Assembly (NCBI GenBank): GCA_964543545.1
Contig: CAZIYT010000006.1
Coordinates: 79,852-143,851 of the forward strand
DNA length: 64,000 nt
From: UBA4416 sp964543545
Lineage (GTDB): Bacteria > Bacteroidota > Bacteroidia > B-17B0 > Aurantibacillaceae
Reading direction: 5' to 3'
Shown: in pieces, positions 24,393 to 32,923 of the stretch
Layout: each line of letters begins with the position of its first letter
Numbering within the stretch: the stretch's first letter is position 1
The notes under the pieces: model-generated
Database searches by the model: none
The model's input: only the letters and a program-made list of their open reading frames with translations
What the model was told of the DNA's origin: nothing
Translations under genes and position numbers: made by a program

Positions 24393-25583
24393 TCAACGCT
24401 CCGCTTTAGGCTTGTCCCAGTCGATTAATCCCAGCTTCGTGAGTAATTTCTTTTCGGCTTTTCTCACATCAAAGCGGTAACCGATATAAATGCGGCCTTT
24501 GCCATAACTGTAATCGAAGGTCACATTCGATTCACTGCTGTAGTAATAATAATCCGTCATAGCCATCGTGCCGAAAAAGAACTTACCACTGTCATAGCCT
24601 ATAGCGGTCCGGAGATTTACCTTGTAATTGCCGCTCACAGGCCCGGTGTAGCTGCTCTGGTCGGAGCGGATGTAGCTGTTGCGGGTTAAGCCGAAGCCGG
24701 GGATAGCAGAAAAGGTGATGTAGAATTTCTTTTTAATCACAACAGTATAAATATAACCGGCATTGAGTCCGAAAGTAAGCGAAGCCCCCGATTTCACATA
24801 GGCGTTCGAATCGATGTGCATATTGAAGGGATAGCCCACCAGGCTCGAATCTCCGGAAAGGGAGAAAAGCGACCAGTAACCGCCAAACAGGGGAGAGCCG
24901 CAGCTCTTCAGCTGTGTTTCGGTAAATGCAAAGGAATTCCGGTAAGAGAATTTTTTATAGTTGAAGACATAGTAGGTGCTGATACCCACTGATAAAGCCT
25001 GTGCATCCGGGCGGATCGCATAGCTCTGTTCCGGTGCCCGGAGCGAATCCCAGGAGCTGAAGCCGGAAGAATTTTTGATGTAATAGCCTTTGTAAAGCTG
25101 AAGGCTGGCATCGGTTGTCAGGCGTTTGCCGTAAAGGTTGAACTGGTAATCCGTTTGCTTGGTCTTGCCTTTGACCTTGGTATCGTTATTGAAAAGCGCC
25201 ACGCCTGTGCCCATTAAAAAAGAAGCCCAGCGCGAGTTGATGCTGATGCCCAGGTCATATTGCTGGTTGGCAGCATACTGAAGATTCGGCCTTCCCTGCG
25301 TTCGCCAGTCGGTGATCTGGAAATTCAGGAAGCGCGTGGAAAGCGGAATGGTAAGGATGATGTGCTTTTTGAATGAGCGGATGTAGGTCGTATCAAAAAA
25401 CACTTTTCGCTCTTTGGTGATCACGCGTGTAATGGCGCGGTGAGGCCACATCCATTTGTCGTGCGCTGTTTTATGCGGGATAGGAGGAAGAGAGTCCTGC
25501 GCAGGAAGCTCATAATGGCACAGCAGGACTAATGTCATGCCGCTGATGATCATCCATATCTTTGTGTTTCTAAGCTTCCGCAT
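24393..25583 (-). CDS. DUF4421 family protein, predicted outer-membrane barrel
   Basis: A 396-residue exported protein from ATG 25583 (leader IWMIISGMTLVLLCHYELPAQ; an upstream ATG at 25607 is less likely). Features shared with the 7883 protein include the early VFFDTTYIRSFKKHIILTIPLSTRFLNFQI segment, many barrel strands (YDLGISINSRWASFLMGTGVALFN, YFVFNYKKFSYRNSFAFTETQLKSCGSPLFGGYWS) and a terminal IYIGYRFDVRKAEKK. Both belong to DUF4421, of unknown function, presumably in the outer membrane. The carbonic anhydrase gene lies 44 bp upstream on the same strand. Confidence 0.77.
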   Translation of the reverse strand: MRKLRNTKIWMIISGMTLVLLCHYELPAQDSLPPIPHKTAHDKWMWPHRAITRVITKERKVFFDTTYIRSFKKHIILTIPLSTRFLNFQITDWRTQGRPNLQYAANQQYDLGISINSRWASFLMGTGVALFNNDTKVKGKTKQTDYQFNLYGKRLTTDASLQLYKGYYIKNSSGFSSWDSLRAPEQSYAIRPDAQALSVGISTYYVFNYKKFSYRNSFAFTETQLKSCGSPLFGGYWSLFSLSGDSSLVGYPFNMHIDSNAYVKSGASLTFGLNAGYIYTVVIKKKFYITFSAIPGFGLTRNSYIRSDQSSYTGPVSGNYKVNLRTAIGYDSGKFFFGTMAMTDYYYYSSESNVTFDYSYGKGRIYIGYRFDVRKAEKKLLTKLGLIDWDKPKAER

Positions 25584-25627
25584 ATTCCTGCGATGTATCA
25601 AGGCCACGAGCTGTGTCCCCGAATATC

Positions 25628-26257
25628 CTAAATCAACCTGTAAATTTCCATAATATCGGCCAGGATCTTAGGAAAATCAATGTTCAGGTCGATCAGCTTG
25701 CCGGTCTGGATATCGAACACCCAGCCATGTACCCGCAGGCCACGGTCTTTATAGGCTTCCTGTACGGCTGCTGTTTTAATGAGGTTCACGCATTGCTCCT
25801 GCACATTCAGCTCCACGAGCCTGTTGTAGCGCGCATCCATGTCTTCGATGGCATCAAGCTCTTTGCGGTGCAGGCGGTATACATCGCGGATGTTCCGCAG
25901 CCAGGGATTTAAAATGCCCATGTCCTGCTGATTCATGGCTGCTTTTACGCCACCGCAGTTGTAATGCCCGCATACCACCACGTGATTTACCTTCAGGTGG
26001 CGGATCGCATAATTGATCACCGACATCACATTCAGGTCCACATTGTTCACCAGGTTGGCAATATTGCGGTGAATGAATACCTCTCCCGGCTTCACGCCCA
26101 TCAGGTCTTCCGCGGTTACGCGGCTGTCGGAGCAGCCGATGTATAAAAATTCCGGTTGCTGGCCTTTGGCAAGGTTTTCAAAATAATGGCTGTCGGCAGC
26201 GAGCTTTTCATTCACCCAGGCTTTATTATTTTCAAAAATTTGGTCGATGGATTTCAT
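25628..26257 (-). CDS. can: Beta-class carbonic anhydrase
   Basis: Interconverts CO2 and bicarbonate in the cytoplasm. The 209-residue protein carries all zinc ligands and the catalytic dyad: GCSDSRV (Cys42, Asp44, Arg46) and VVVCGHYNCGG (His98, Cys101), plus HRNIANLV. Length is typical. Upstream of it are about 95 bp without a gene, then the flavin/Fe-S operon ends. It may be read with the DUF4421 gene downstream. Confidence 0.95.
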   Translation of the reverse strand: MKSIDQIFENNKAWVNEKLAADSHYFENLAKGQQPEFLYIGCSDSRVTAEDLMGVKPGEVFIHRNIANLVNNVDLNVMSVINYAIRHLKVNHVVVCGHYNCGGVKAAMNQQDMGILNPWLRNIRDVYRLHRKELDAIEDMDARYNRLVELNVQEQCVNLIKTAAVQEAYKDRGLRVHGWVFDIQTGKLIDLNIDFPKILADIMEIYRLI

Positions 26258-26352
26258 AGTTGCATGTTTGTAAGATTAAGAGGCATTTAAAGAATTAAAC
26301 TCATCAATAGTGTTCCGGTAAAAATAACTGTTTTTAATACCAAAGAGAAAGA

Positions 26353-26781
26353 TCAATAGTTGAAATCTTCCGCAAGCTTCGACCAGGGAATTGCTTTGAA
26401 CTGTTCTAAAATATGCTGACTGAGAGGAAACGCGTAGTCATCCTGGTACCAGACGATGGTTAAGGTAGAGCCGTCCATCTCCTGGTTACGGGCAGGCTCA
26501 TAGCTTGTAAAATTCGCCACACAGGTGATGCCGGGCATTTGCATGGGTGTTCCGAATGGGTATTTTTTTTCATAAGGAATAGGCGTCTGTTCCGGTTTTA
26601 TTATGTGAACAGCATTGGTATAGGTATGTTTCCGGGCCTCTTCTACCACGCGCTGAAGAATTTTCTCATTCATCCGGTCGGTAGGTAAGCCTTCCAGTAA
26701 GCCGCCATAGGTTCGCCATTGGTGCAGGGATCCCATGTTTACATCCCGTTTTTGTTCGACCGTAAAAAATGCTGACATCAT
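26353..26781 (-). CDS. Uncharacterised protein, last gene of flavin/Fe-S operon
   Basis: A 142-residue soluble protein that I do not recognise. It has mixed helix and strand content: a Trp/Gly-rich start (GSLHQWRTYGGLLEGLP), a helix NEKILQRVVEEARKHTY, the phrase MPGITCVANFTSYEPARNQEMDGSTLTIVWYQDDYAFPLS and a helical end. One Cys, so no metal cluster of its own. Its start codon directly abuts the stop of the CDGSH protein gene, which makes co-translation and a shared function likely. Confidence 0.75.
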   Translation of the reverse strand: MMSAFFTVEQKRDVNMGSLHQWRTYGGLLEGLPTDRMNEKILQRVVEEARKHTYTNAVHIIKPEQTPIPYEKKYPFGTPMQMPGITCVANFTSYEPARNQEMDGSTLTIVWYQDDYAFPLSQHILEQFKAIPWSKLAEDFNY

Positions 26782-27219
26782 TTAATCTTTAAATCCGTTG
26801 TGCTGATGCGAACCATCGCAATAAGGTTTGTTGGCGGAAGCCCCGCATCTGCAAAAGGCCGTCACCTTATTTGGTAAGGAAGTCGCCTCGTCCTTATGCT
26901 TTAAATGAATGTGCCCATGTACCAGCAAGGGCCCGTTTGGCAATACTTCCACAACAGGTTCGCCGCTGGCCTTTGTTTCCGGCTCTTCCTGTTTGTCATT
27001 GTAATAAAAGCTCAAAGCGCCCGAGGGGCATCCCGTCACGCGTTCGATGATGGCTTCCGTATCTGCGCCGTGCGGCTTGATCCAGGGTTTTTCCATCGGG
27101 TTGAAGACGCTCTTCAAACCCTTTTCTCCTTTCCAGCAAAGCGTGGAATGAATGCATACCGATGGCTTCCACACAATGGTGATCTCTCCGTTGCTATAGG
27201 TCTTACTGATATCTTTCAT
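26782..27219 (-). CDS. Fused YjdI-type [4Fe-4S] and CDGSH iron-sulfur protein
   Basis: A 145-residue cytoplasmic protein with two cluster modules. Residues 1-75 match the YjdI-like divergent mono-cluster ferredoxin (VCIHSTLC with Cys22/Cys28, VTGCPSGAL with Cys64). Residues 98-140 are a CDGSH domain (FCRCGASANKPYCDGSH: Cys123, Cys125, Cys134, His138, the 3Cys-1His set of a labile [2Fe-2S] cluster). Such fusions occur in several bacteria; electron transfer or redox sensing is expected. It is the middle gene of a three-gene operon after an FMN reductase, 3 bp behind it. Confidence 0.88.
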   Translation of the reverse strand: MKDISKTYSNGEITIVWKPSVCIHSTLCWKGEKGLKSVFNPMEKPWIKPHGADTEAIIERVTGCPSGALSFYYNDKQEEPETKASGEPVVEVLPNGPLLVHGHIHLKHKDEATSLPNKVTAFCRCGASANKPYCDGSHQHNGFKD

Positions 27220-27222
27220 TAC

Positions 27223-27762
27223 TTAAACCGCTTGTTGTTGTGTTTCTATTTCCCGGATCAGGTCAAGCAATTGCTGATCCAATGCCTCATCCGTAATGCC
27301 TTTTCCCGCTTTAAAATTTTCGTCGAACGAAGGCAGGGAAAACAGGCCTTTGATATCGGCGCCGTAGAGCGGCAGGTGATGCTTCGCGAATTCCAGCACC
27401 GCTGCGCCGCCCCGTCTTCCGGGCGATGTAGCCATCAATAGCATGGGTTTATCGTGGAATACCTTTGCCTGCTTGCGTGAGATCCAGTCAAACACATTTT
27501 TAAAACCCGCATTGTAGCACTTATTATTTTCGGCCAGCGAGAGGACAATGAAATCGCAGGAAGCGATTTTGTCAATGAAGCGGTCCACACTTTCCGGTGA
27601 GCCGATCTCTTTCTCAAGGTCGAGGCTGAATAAGGGCATCGGAAAATCATTGAGATGAACCACCTCTACCTCATATCTGGTAAACCTGCCGGCTGCGTAA
27701 GCCGCCAGTTGTCTGTTGATGGATCCGGAACTGTTGCTTCCGGCAAAAGCTAATAGTTTCAT
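27223..27762 (-). CDS. NADPH-dependent FMN reductase family protein
   Basis: A 179-residue flavodoxin-like oxidoreductase. The FMN phosphate loop is at the start (LLAFAGSNSSGSINRQLA). LSLAENNKCYNAGFKNVFDWISR and LLMATSPGRRGGAAVLEFAKHHLP (isoalloxazine-side loop) match the NADPH-dependent FMN/quinone/chromate reductase family. First gene of an operon with the double Fe-S protein and an unknown protein, which suggests an electron path from NAD(P)H through FMN to the Fe-S partner (inference). Confidence 0.9.
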   Translation of the reverse strand: MKLLAFAGSNSSGSINRQLAAYAAGRFTRYEVEVVHLNDFPMPLFSLDLEKEIGSPESVDRFIDKIASCDFIVLSLAENNKCYNAGFKNVFDWISRKQAKVFHDKPMLLMATSPGRRGGAAVLEFAKHHLPLYGADIKGLFSLPSFDENFKAGKGITDEALDQQLLDLIREIETQQQAV

Positions 27763-27797
27763 AATTGATACTAAAGTACGAATTATGAGATCAAGTT

Positions 27798-27842
27798 TGA
27801 AAAAAACAAAAGCCGGTGGCTGTTAATACAAATACCCACCGG
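27798..27842 (-). terminator. Terminator of the peptidase-propeller gene
   Basis: On the minus strand CCGGTGG (27842-27836) pairs with CCACCGG (27819-27813), followed by the T-rich run opposite 27798-27811. A third arm at 27859-27865 can compete for the same central sequence. Confidence 0.7.
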
Positions 27843-27890
27843 ACCAACTTATGGTGTTCCGGTGGGCATGCTTAAGATGACAGGCTTAGC

Positions 27891-29927
27891 CTATAGGTGT
27901 ACGATAGCGCGGTTCAGTTGCAGGTTTGAGCTCACCACAAATACATCGGCCTCGTTGGCATTGACGCGGCTGATAATGGCCGGCCTGGAAATGATGCGGC
28001 CATGCTGCAGGTCACGCCAGTTTGTCCATTCAGGAGCGACTGTCGTTTCCGATGATACTTTTACCTGTGAGCCCTGCACGGAAAAAGCGATAAGCTCTCT
28101 GCCAGTATCGCTGGATACAGCAGCCTTGCTTTCGGCATTGAGAAGAGCCGGCACATTTTGCAGGGTAAATCCGCTCCATTCGGTCCAGTTGCCGTTAGGC
28201 GCGATCTGAAAACGGTGATAGAGTTTATCCGTGCCTTTTACAAAAATGGCCAGCCTGCCATCGCCCCTTCTGGTGATGACCGGATCGCCGGTGGCAATGC
28301 CTCCGAAGTTCATCCAACCGAAATAAGCACCATTCGGAGTTGTCTGGAAATTGATATACACCGCATCATCGAAGCCTCGCGCCACCACATGGATGCGACC
28401 TGCGGCGTCGGTTGTGGCAGACGGAGTGCCTTTAAAACGGACATTGGCAGGCATATCTTCCCAACCCGACCACAAGCCTCCGAATATCCGGTGGTAGTTT
28501 TTATAGATGCGGTCGTCCTGCTGTATGGCAAATACTTCGAGGCGTTTGTCCAGGTTCATGGTTACGGCTGCATCTGATTTTAAATTTCCACCCAGGGAGC
28601 CCCATCCCGACCAATCATTGAGAGAGGTCACATTAGGGTTGTTCTGGTAACGGTTGAAAAGTTGGTTATTGCTGCCGCGGGCAAAGATTTCAATTTTATT
28701 ACTTTGATTGAGGATAGCAGCGACATTGCCTGTGAAGCGTTCATTGCCCGAAAAAGTTTCCAAGGCAGAATAGTTGCCTGCGTTTGCCCGGCTGCGGCTT
28801 ATCTGGTTGAAGGGATTACGCACAAAGACTTCGGTAGTGCCATCGGCATTTTTGATGGCGAAAGGATCGGAAGCGGCTCCGCCGTTAAGGATTGTCCAGT
28901 TGGTTGGCAGAGCCTGGGAGGACACGACATTGAACCGGATGCGGTTGTGCGTGTTTGGAACCAGCCCGTCAAAAACAGGGATCTGGTGGCCCTCGTTGGA
29001 AAGAGAATAAACACCTACTTCCCATAAGCCCGGCGTATTATCAAAGCCACTGAGCTGCCCGCTTAAGGTGATGCTGGCGCCGGCGGCAAGGCTCGTTTGT
29101 GTATTCTGTTGTCCGTGCAGGACGTCGCGATTAGCTCCTGCCGGGTTACGGACATAAATGTGCAGATGGTTAAACGTGGCGGTGGATTCACCGAAATTCC
29201 GGATCGTGAATTGATAGCTCAGGCTGGCATTGGTAGCAACGCTGGGCGTACCGGTGCCGGCAAAGTTGGTAGAGCTGGCTGCCACTGCCAGGTCGATGTA
29301 ATGCGGCTTGTCTGCTTCTGTGAAGATATCGGGATTGTTTGCATCGAGCGGGAGTTGCAGAAAATAGGAGGCAAACGGATTGCCCGTAGCTGCACCGCCA
29401 TTGCTCATGTCGCGGTGAATCAGTGACCTGGTGGTGGGATCAAGGTCTATGGCAATTTCTTTGTTGGGATGATTGCTGTCGTACATGAAGAGGCGTTTGA
29501 GAGCGCCGCTGTCTTCATAGCCATATACCAATGTCTGGTGTCCTTTCAGCAGGTCGCCGACGCCTCGCAGTCCCAGCAAGACAAATTGCCGGCGGTCTAT
29601 CCGTTGTTTGATTAGTTCAAAGTCCATCAATGAGCTGTTAAAGTCGCCCGGAATGAGGAAAGGCGCGGCGCTGAAGAACGTTTTGATCTGCATGTCGAGG
29701 ATGTAATTTCTCAGGCGTCCCCCCACCGGCGGCAGGGAATCGGGTGTCTGAAAATCATTAGGTACCTGGCGATGGGTAGGGATTGGTATGTTCTGGCGGT
29801 AATAATTGAACACGCCGAGCGAAAGGCCGCCGCACAATCCACTGAGCCGGAGGCCGGCAACATTGGTCACAAAATCATTCCTGAAATGAAATCCGTGCAA
29901 TGCCGGATTAAAATTAAGTTTTGGCAT
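27891..29927 (-). CDS. Predicted papain-like cysteine peptidase fused to PLL-like beta-propeller lectin
   Basis: A 678-residue protein from ATG 29927 (MPKLNFNPALHGFHF). The N-terminal ~200 residues carry LSGLCGGLSLGVFNYY (Cys32), KGHQTLVYGYE (His130) and MYDSNHPN (Asp150/Asn152). That order fits a papain-type Cys-His-Asp/Asn triad. Residues ~215-345 form a CARDB/Ig-like domain (LSYQFTIRNFGESTATFNHLHIYVRNP). The remainder is a propeller of about seven ~45-residue blades with recurring 'EVFARGSNNQLFNRYQ...WSGWGSLGG' text, like Photorhabdus PLL lectins. No signal peptide or T9SS tail is visible, so the export route is unclear. It lies 107 bp behind a two-component pair on the same strand. Confidence 0.75.
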   Translation of the reverse strand: MPKLNFNPALHGFHFRNDFVTNVAGLRLSGLCGGLSLGVFNYYRQNIPIPTHRQVPNDFQTPDSLPPVGGRLRNYILDMQIKTFFSAAPFLIPGDFNSSLMDFELIKQRIDRRQFVLLGLRGVGDLLKGHQTLVYGYEDSGALKRLFMYDSNHPNKEIAIDLDPTTRSLIHRDMSNGGAATGNPFASYFLQLPLDANNPDIFTEADKPHYIDLAVAASSTNFAGTGTPSVATNASLSYQFTIRNFGESTATFNHLHIYVRNPAGANRDVLHGQQNTQTSLAAGASITLSGQLSGFDNTPGLWEVGVYSLSNEGHQIPVFDGLVPNTHNRIRFNVVSSQALPTNWTILNGGAASDPFAIKNADGTTEVFVRNPFNQISRSRANAGNYSALETFSGNERFTGNVAAILNQSNKIEIFARGSNNQLFNRYQNNPNVTSLNDWSGWGSLGGNLKSDAAVTMNLDKRLEVFAIQQDDRIYKNYHRIFGGLWSGWEDMPANVRFKGTPSATTDAAGRIHVVARGFDDAVYINFQTTPNGAYFGWMNFGGIATGDPVITRRGDGRLAIFVKGTDKLYHRFQIAPNGNWTEWSGFTLQNVPALLNAESKAAVSSDTGRELIAFSVQGSQVKVSSETTVAPEWTNWRDLQHGRIISRPAIISRVNANEADVFVVSSNLQLNRAIVHL

Positions 29928-30034
29928 AAGATTAAGGTTTAAAAGTTTATACCCTAAAATTATAGCCAAAGAAAAGCGACCGCTACTACCAAATCCGGTA
30001 GGATAGCCAACTCAGGCTTCAAACCTTTAACGTC

Positions 30035-30670
30035 TTAGATAAGTCCCTGTTTTAGCGCGATGCTCACGGCTTCGGTCATGGATTCCACCTGCAGCTTCCC
30101 GTAAATATTCTTCATGTGAAAGCGAACCGTGTCATAGCTGATGCCGCACACCGAAGCAATCATTTTATAGCTGCGCCCGTCTACGAGGTGTGTCAATACC
30201 TCTGTTTCGCGCTCGGTAAGCCCGTAATGCTGCTTGTTTGGTTTTTGCTGAGAGTTAAACAACCTCAGGATCTTGGTAGCAATGCCCGGCGTGAGAGGAG
30301 CGCCTCCCTGGTAAGCATCATGCACCGCGGTTACATATTCTTCCGCCGTGGAAATTTTGAGAAGATAACCCGAAGCGCCATAGCAAATGGCTTTCAGGAT
30401 CGTATCGTCATCTTCCATTACCGTCTGCATCAGGATTTTCAGATCCGGGAAATCCTGCCGCAGGGTTCGCAGGACTTCAAGCCCGGAGAGTCCTGGCAGC
30501 CTGATATCGAGCAGCAGCACATCGCAGGGATGATGGTGCAGCGTTTCTTCCAGGTTGTTGGCATGGGCCAGGGAAAAAACCAGCAGATGGGAAGAATGCC
30601 GGATGACCTCCTCCAGGCTTTTCCTGAATGCATTATTATCTTCGACAATACCTACACGAATGGGTTGCAT
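30035..30670 (-). CDS. NarL/LuxR-type response regulator
   Basis: A 211-residue two-domain regulator. The receiver domain has the acidic pair ED (10-11), phospho-acceptor Asp55 in VLLLDIRLPGLSG and the Lys of GYLLKIS. The C-terminal LuxR-type helix-turn-helix (about 147-208) reads LTERETEVLTHLVDGRSYKMIASVCGISYDTVRFHMKNIYGKLQVESMTEAV. It follows the histidine kinase gene by 18 bp and is clearly its partner. The nearest downstream gene is the peptidase-propeller protein, a candidate target or co-transcribed output. Confidence 0.94.
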   Translation of the reverse strand: MQPIRVGIVEDNNAFRKSLEEVIRHSSHLLVFSLAHANNLEETLHHHPCDVLLLDIRLPGLSGLEVLRTLRQDFPDLKILMQTVMEDDDTILKAICYGASGYLLKISTAEEYVTAVHDAYQGGAPLTPGIATKILRLFNSQQKPNKQHYGLTERETEVLTHLVDGRSYKMIASVCGISYDTVRFHMKNIYGKLQVESMTEAVSIALKQGLI

Positions 30671-30688
30671 ATATTAATGATAAATAAT

Positions 30689-32779
30689 TCAGGTAGAATA
30701 GCGTGTGCTCCGGACGATCCGGCACTCTAAAATCACATCGGTATATTGCCCTTTCTCAGAGGATACCTGTAGCGTTCCGCCTATTTCTTTTGATCTCTCC
30801 ATCATGCTTAAGCGTCCGTTGCCATGGGTTGTTTTTGTGGTATCAAACCCGCAGCCATTATCTGAGATCTTCAGTTTAAATACCTTGTCGTGAAAAGATA
30901 CCAGTATGCTGATTTGCTCTGCTCCCGAATGTTTCACGGCATTGTGCAGGGCTTCGCGATAGATCAGGTAAATATGCTTGCGCTCCATGTAGGTAAAGAT
31001 AGGATCGGCTTCAATCTGGTTATACCTGAAGGAAAATACAATGCCTGCATGGCGGCAAAGCTCCTGTCCAAAGCGTTGCATTTTATCGAGCATGAGAATG
31101 AAATCATCGTTTCCGGGCTTGATGCTCCAGATAATATCGCTGATGCTCCGGGAGATTTCCAGGCTGGTTTGCTCGATGTTTTTGAGGACATCCTCCTGTT
31201 CCTGCGGACTTGCCGAGCGGGAGCCGAAGCCTGCAGAGAGCTTGATGCTGCTGATAGAGGCACCGATCTCATCATGGATATCGTTCGCAATTTCATTCCG
31301 CAGGGCCACCACCTTCAGCTTCTGGGATTGCCGGAATTTTTGCCATGCCAGCCACGCAAGCAGGGCCAGGATAGTGAAAGAGAGGATCAGCAAATACCGG
31401 TTCTTTTGCTCATTGCTGATCCGCGATTCAAACACCGCTTTGGTGCGCAATACATTCAGGCTGTCGCTCACCGCTTTCATCAGGTACTCGCTGCGGTACT
31501 GGCTGCGCACTGCGTTTAGCTGGTCCCTGGTATCGAAGAGGCTGTCGTTTAAGCGATTCATCAGATCCGTTACCTCGAAGGCTTTGGGGTAATCGCTCTT
31601 AGCTGCGTAGATCTCCTTCAGGATCCCGGCAGTGGCAACGGCGGCGTCGGGATTATGATGGCGCAGGCATAAATCCAGGGATTTCTTTCCATAGAGTAAT
31701 GCAGCGTCCGCTTTTCCCTGAGAGAGATAGATCCTCGATATAAGCCCCAGGATACGCCCCAGGAGGCTGTGATCGGTCCCGGCCGCTTTTTGTGCTTTGT
31801 ACAGGTAGCTCAGTGCGGCCGTATCGTTTTGGTGATGCATCAGCTGGATTTCCGCAAGATGGGACAAAACTTCAGCATCCCTGAATGTAAGCCTGTAGCG
31901 CTCGTTTACCTCCAGGCACTCCAGGAAGCCCTTCTCTGCCTGTGCAAAGTTTTTGGCGTTAAGATCGATGATCGACAGGAAATTCAGCGCTTCCGAATAG
32001 CCATCCATATCGCCCGCTTTTTTACTGATGCCCAGGCTCTTTTTCAGATAGTGTGCCGCTTTTTCATATTCATACAGGCGATAATAAATGAACGCGATTC
32101 TCCGGAGCGCCAGCGCAAACTGCCAGTCATCGCCTATCGCCTGGCTCATGGCAAGACTTTTTTCATAATAGTCCAGCGCCTTCGACGACTGATCTGTTTT
32201 ACGGTAAATGTCACCGACGCTCATCAGCGTTCTCGCTTTCCCGCTCAGGTCATGCATCGCCTCGCTGATCGATAAGCTCTCCATAAAAAAGCGCAGAGCC
32301 GTTTCATAATGATTTCTCATCAGGTATTTGGTCCCGATATTGCCGGCAGCCGTTGCCATACCCGAAGAATCACCGATGGCTTTGAACAGGTGATAGGAGG
32401 CCCGGTAGCGGGCTTCTTCCTGTGCAGGCAGGTCCATTCGTCCCATAATCAGCCCTTCGTTATTCAGCGCTAACGCCAGGCAATGCAGGTAGAACTTTTT
32501 CAGAGAAAGGCTTTCGCTTCGGTAAAATGCCTGCCGGGCCAGGAGCTTCAGCTGTTGGTTGTCCTTTTCCCATTCGCCGTCAGGCGCCGTTTCAGAGAGC
32601 TGCGCCAGCACCTCGCAGCGCAGGGAGTCATTGCCCGCCTGTTTCAGAGCCATGCGAAGCGAATCTGTTCCATCTGTCTGAGCCGTGAGTCCCAAAAAGC
32701 AAAGGGAAAGAAATGCAGCGGTACAATGTTTCTGCGCATTCTGGAAACAGATCGTTATGAAACAGGGGATATGCTGCAT
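30689..32779 (-). CDS. TPR-containing sensor histidine kinase
   Basis: A 696-residue membrane kinase from ATG 32779 (an upstream ATG at 32800 is possible). A leader peptide ends near FLGLTAQT, so the tetratricopeptide array (about 60-400; units such as ALDYYEKSLAMSQAIGD, AAHYLKKSLGISKKAGD) is periplasmic. A coiled segment and membrane helix (YLLILSFTILALLAWLAWQKF) lead to a HisKA_3-like dimerisation motif NDIHDEIGASISSIKL (His about 501). The HATPase domain carries EALHNAVKHS, ISDNGCGFD and HGNGRLSMMERSKEIGG. This is the usual partner of NarL-type regulators in Bacteroidota. Stimulus unknown. Confidence 0.93.
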   Translation of the reverse strand: MQHIPCFITICFQNAQKHCTAAFLSLCFLGLTAQTDGTDSLRMALKQAGNDSLRCEVLAQLSETAPDGEWEKDNQQLKLLARQAFYRSESLSLKKFYLHCLALALNNEGLIMGRMDLPAQEEARYRASYHLFKAIGDSSGMATAAGNIGTKYLMRNHYETALRFFMESLSISEAMHDLSGKARTLMSVGDIYRKTDQSSKALDYYEKSLAMSQAIGDDWQFALALRRIAFIYYRLYEYEKAAHYLKKSLGISKKAGDMDGYSEALNFLSIIDLNAKNFAQAEKGFLECLEVNERYRLTFRDAEVLSHLAEIQLMHHQNDTAALSYLYKAQKAAGTDHSLLGRILGLISRIYLSQGKADAALLYGKKSLDLCLRHHNPDAAVATAGILKEIYAAKSDYPKAFEVTDLMNRLNDSLFDTRDQLNAVRSQYRSEYLMKAVSDSLNVLRTKAVFESRISNEQKNRYLLILSFTILALLAWLAWQKFRQSQKLKVVALRNEIANDIHDEIGASISSIKLSAGFGSRSASPQEQEDVLKNIEQTSLEISRSISDIIWSIKPGNDDFILMLDKMQRFGQELCRHAGIVFSFRYNQIEADPIFTYMERKHIYLIYREALHNAVKHSGAEQISILVSFHDKVFKLKISDNGCGFDTTKTTHGNGRLSMMERSKEIGGTLQVSSEKGQYTDVILECRIVRSTRYST

Positions 32780-32886
32780 GAAACAAATATATAGAATCAT
32801 GCAGGAATAAAAAATAACTCCGGGAGTTCAGGGTACCTGGAAGCCGCGCGCACGTAATAATACGTGGATTCGCATTCAGTCGCTCT

Positions 32887-32923
32887 AAAACAGCAGCACC
32901 GGCCAGTAAGCCCTTGCTGTTTT
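32887..32923. terminator. Probable bidirectional hairpin terminator
   Basis: AAAACAGCA (32887-32895) pairs with TGCTGTTTT (32915-32923) and overlaps the stop codon of the MMPL transporter gene. The U-tract is only four bases on each side. Confidence 0.5.
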
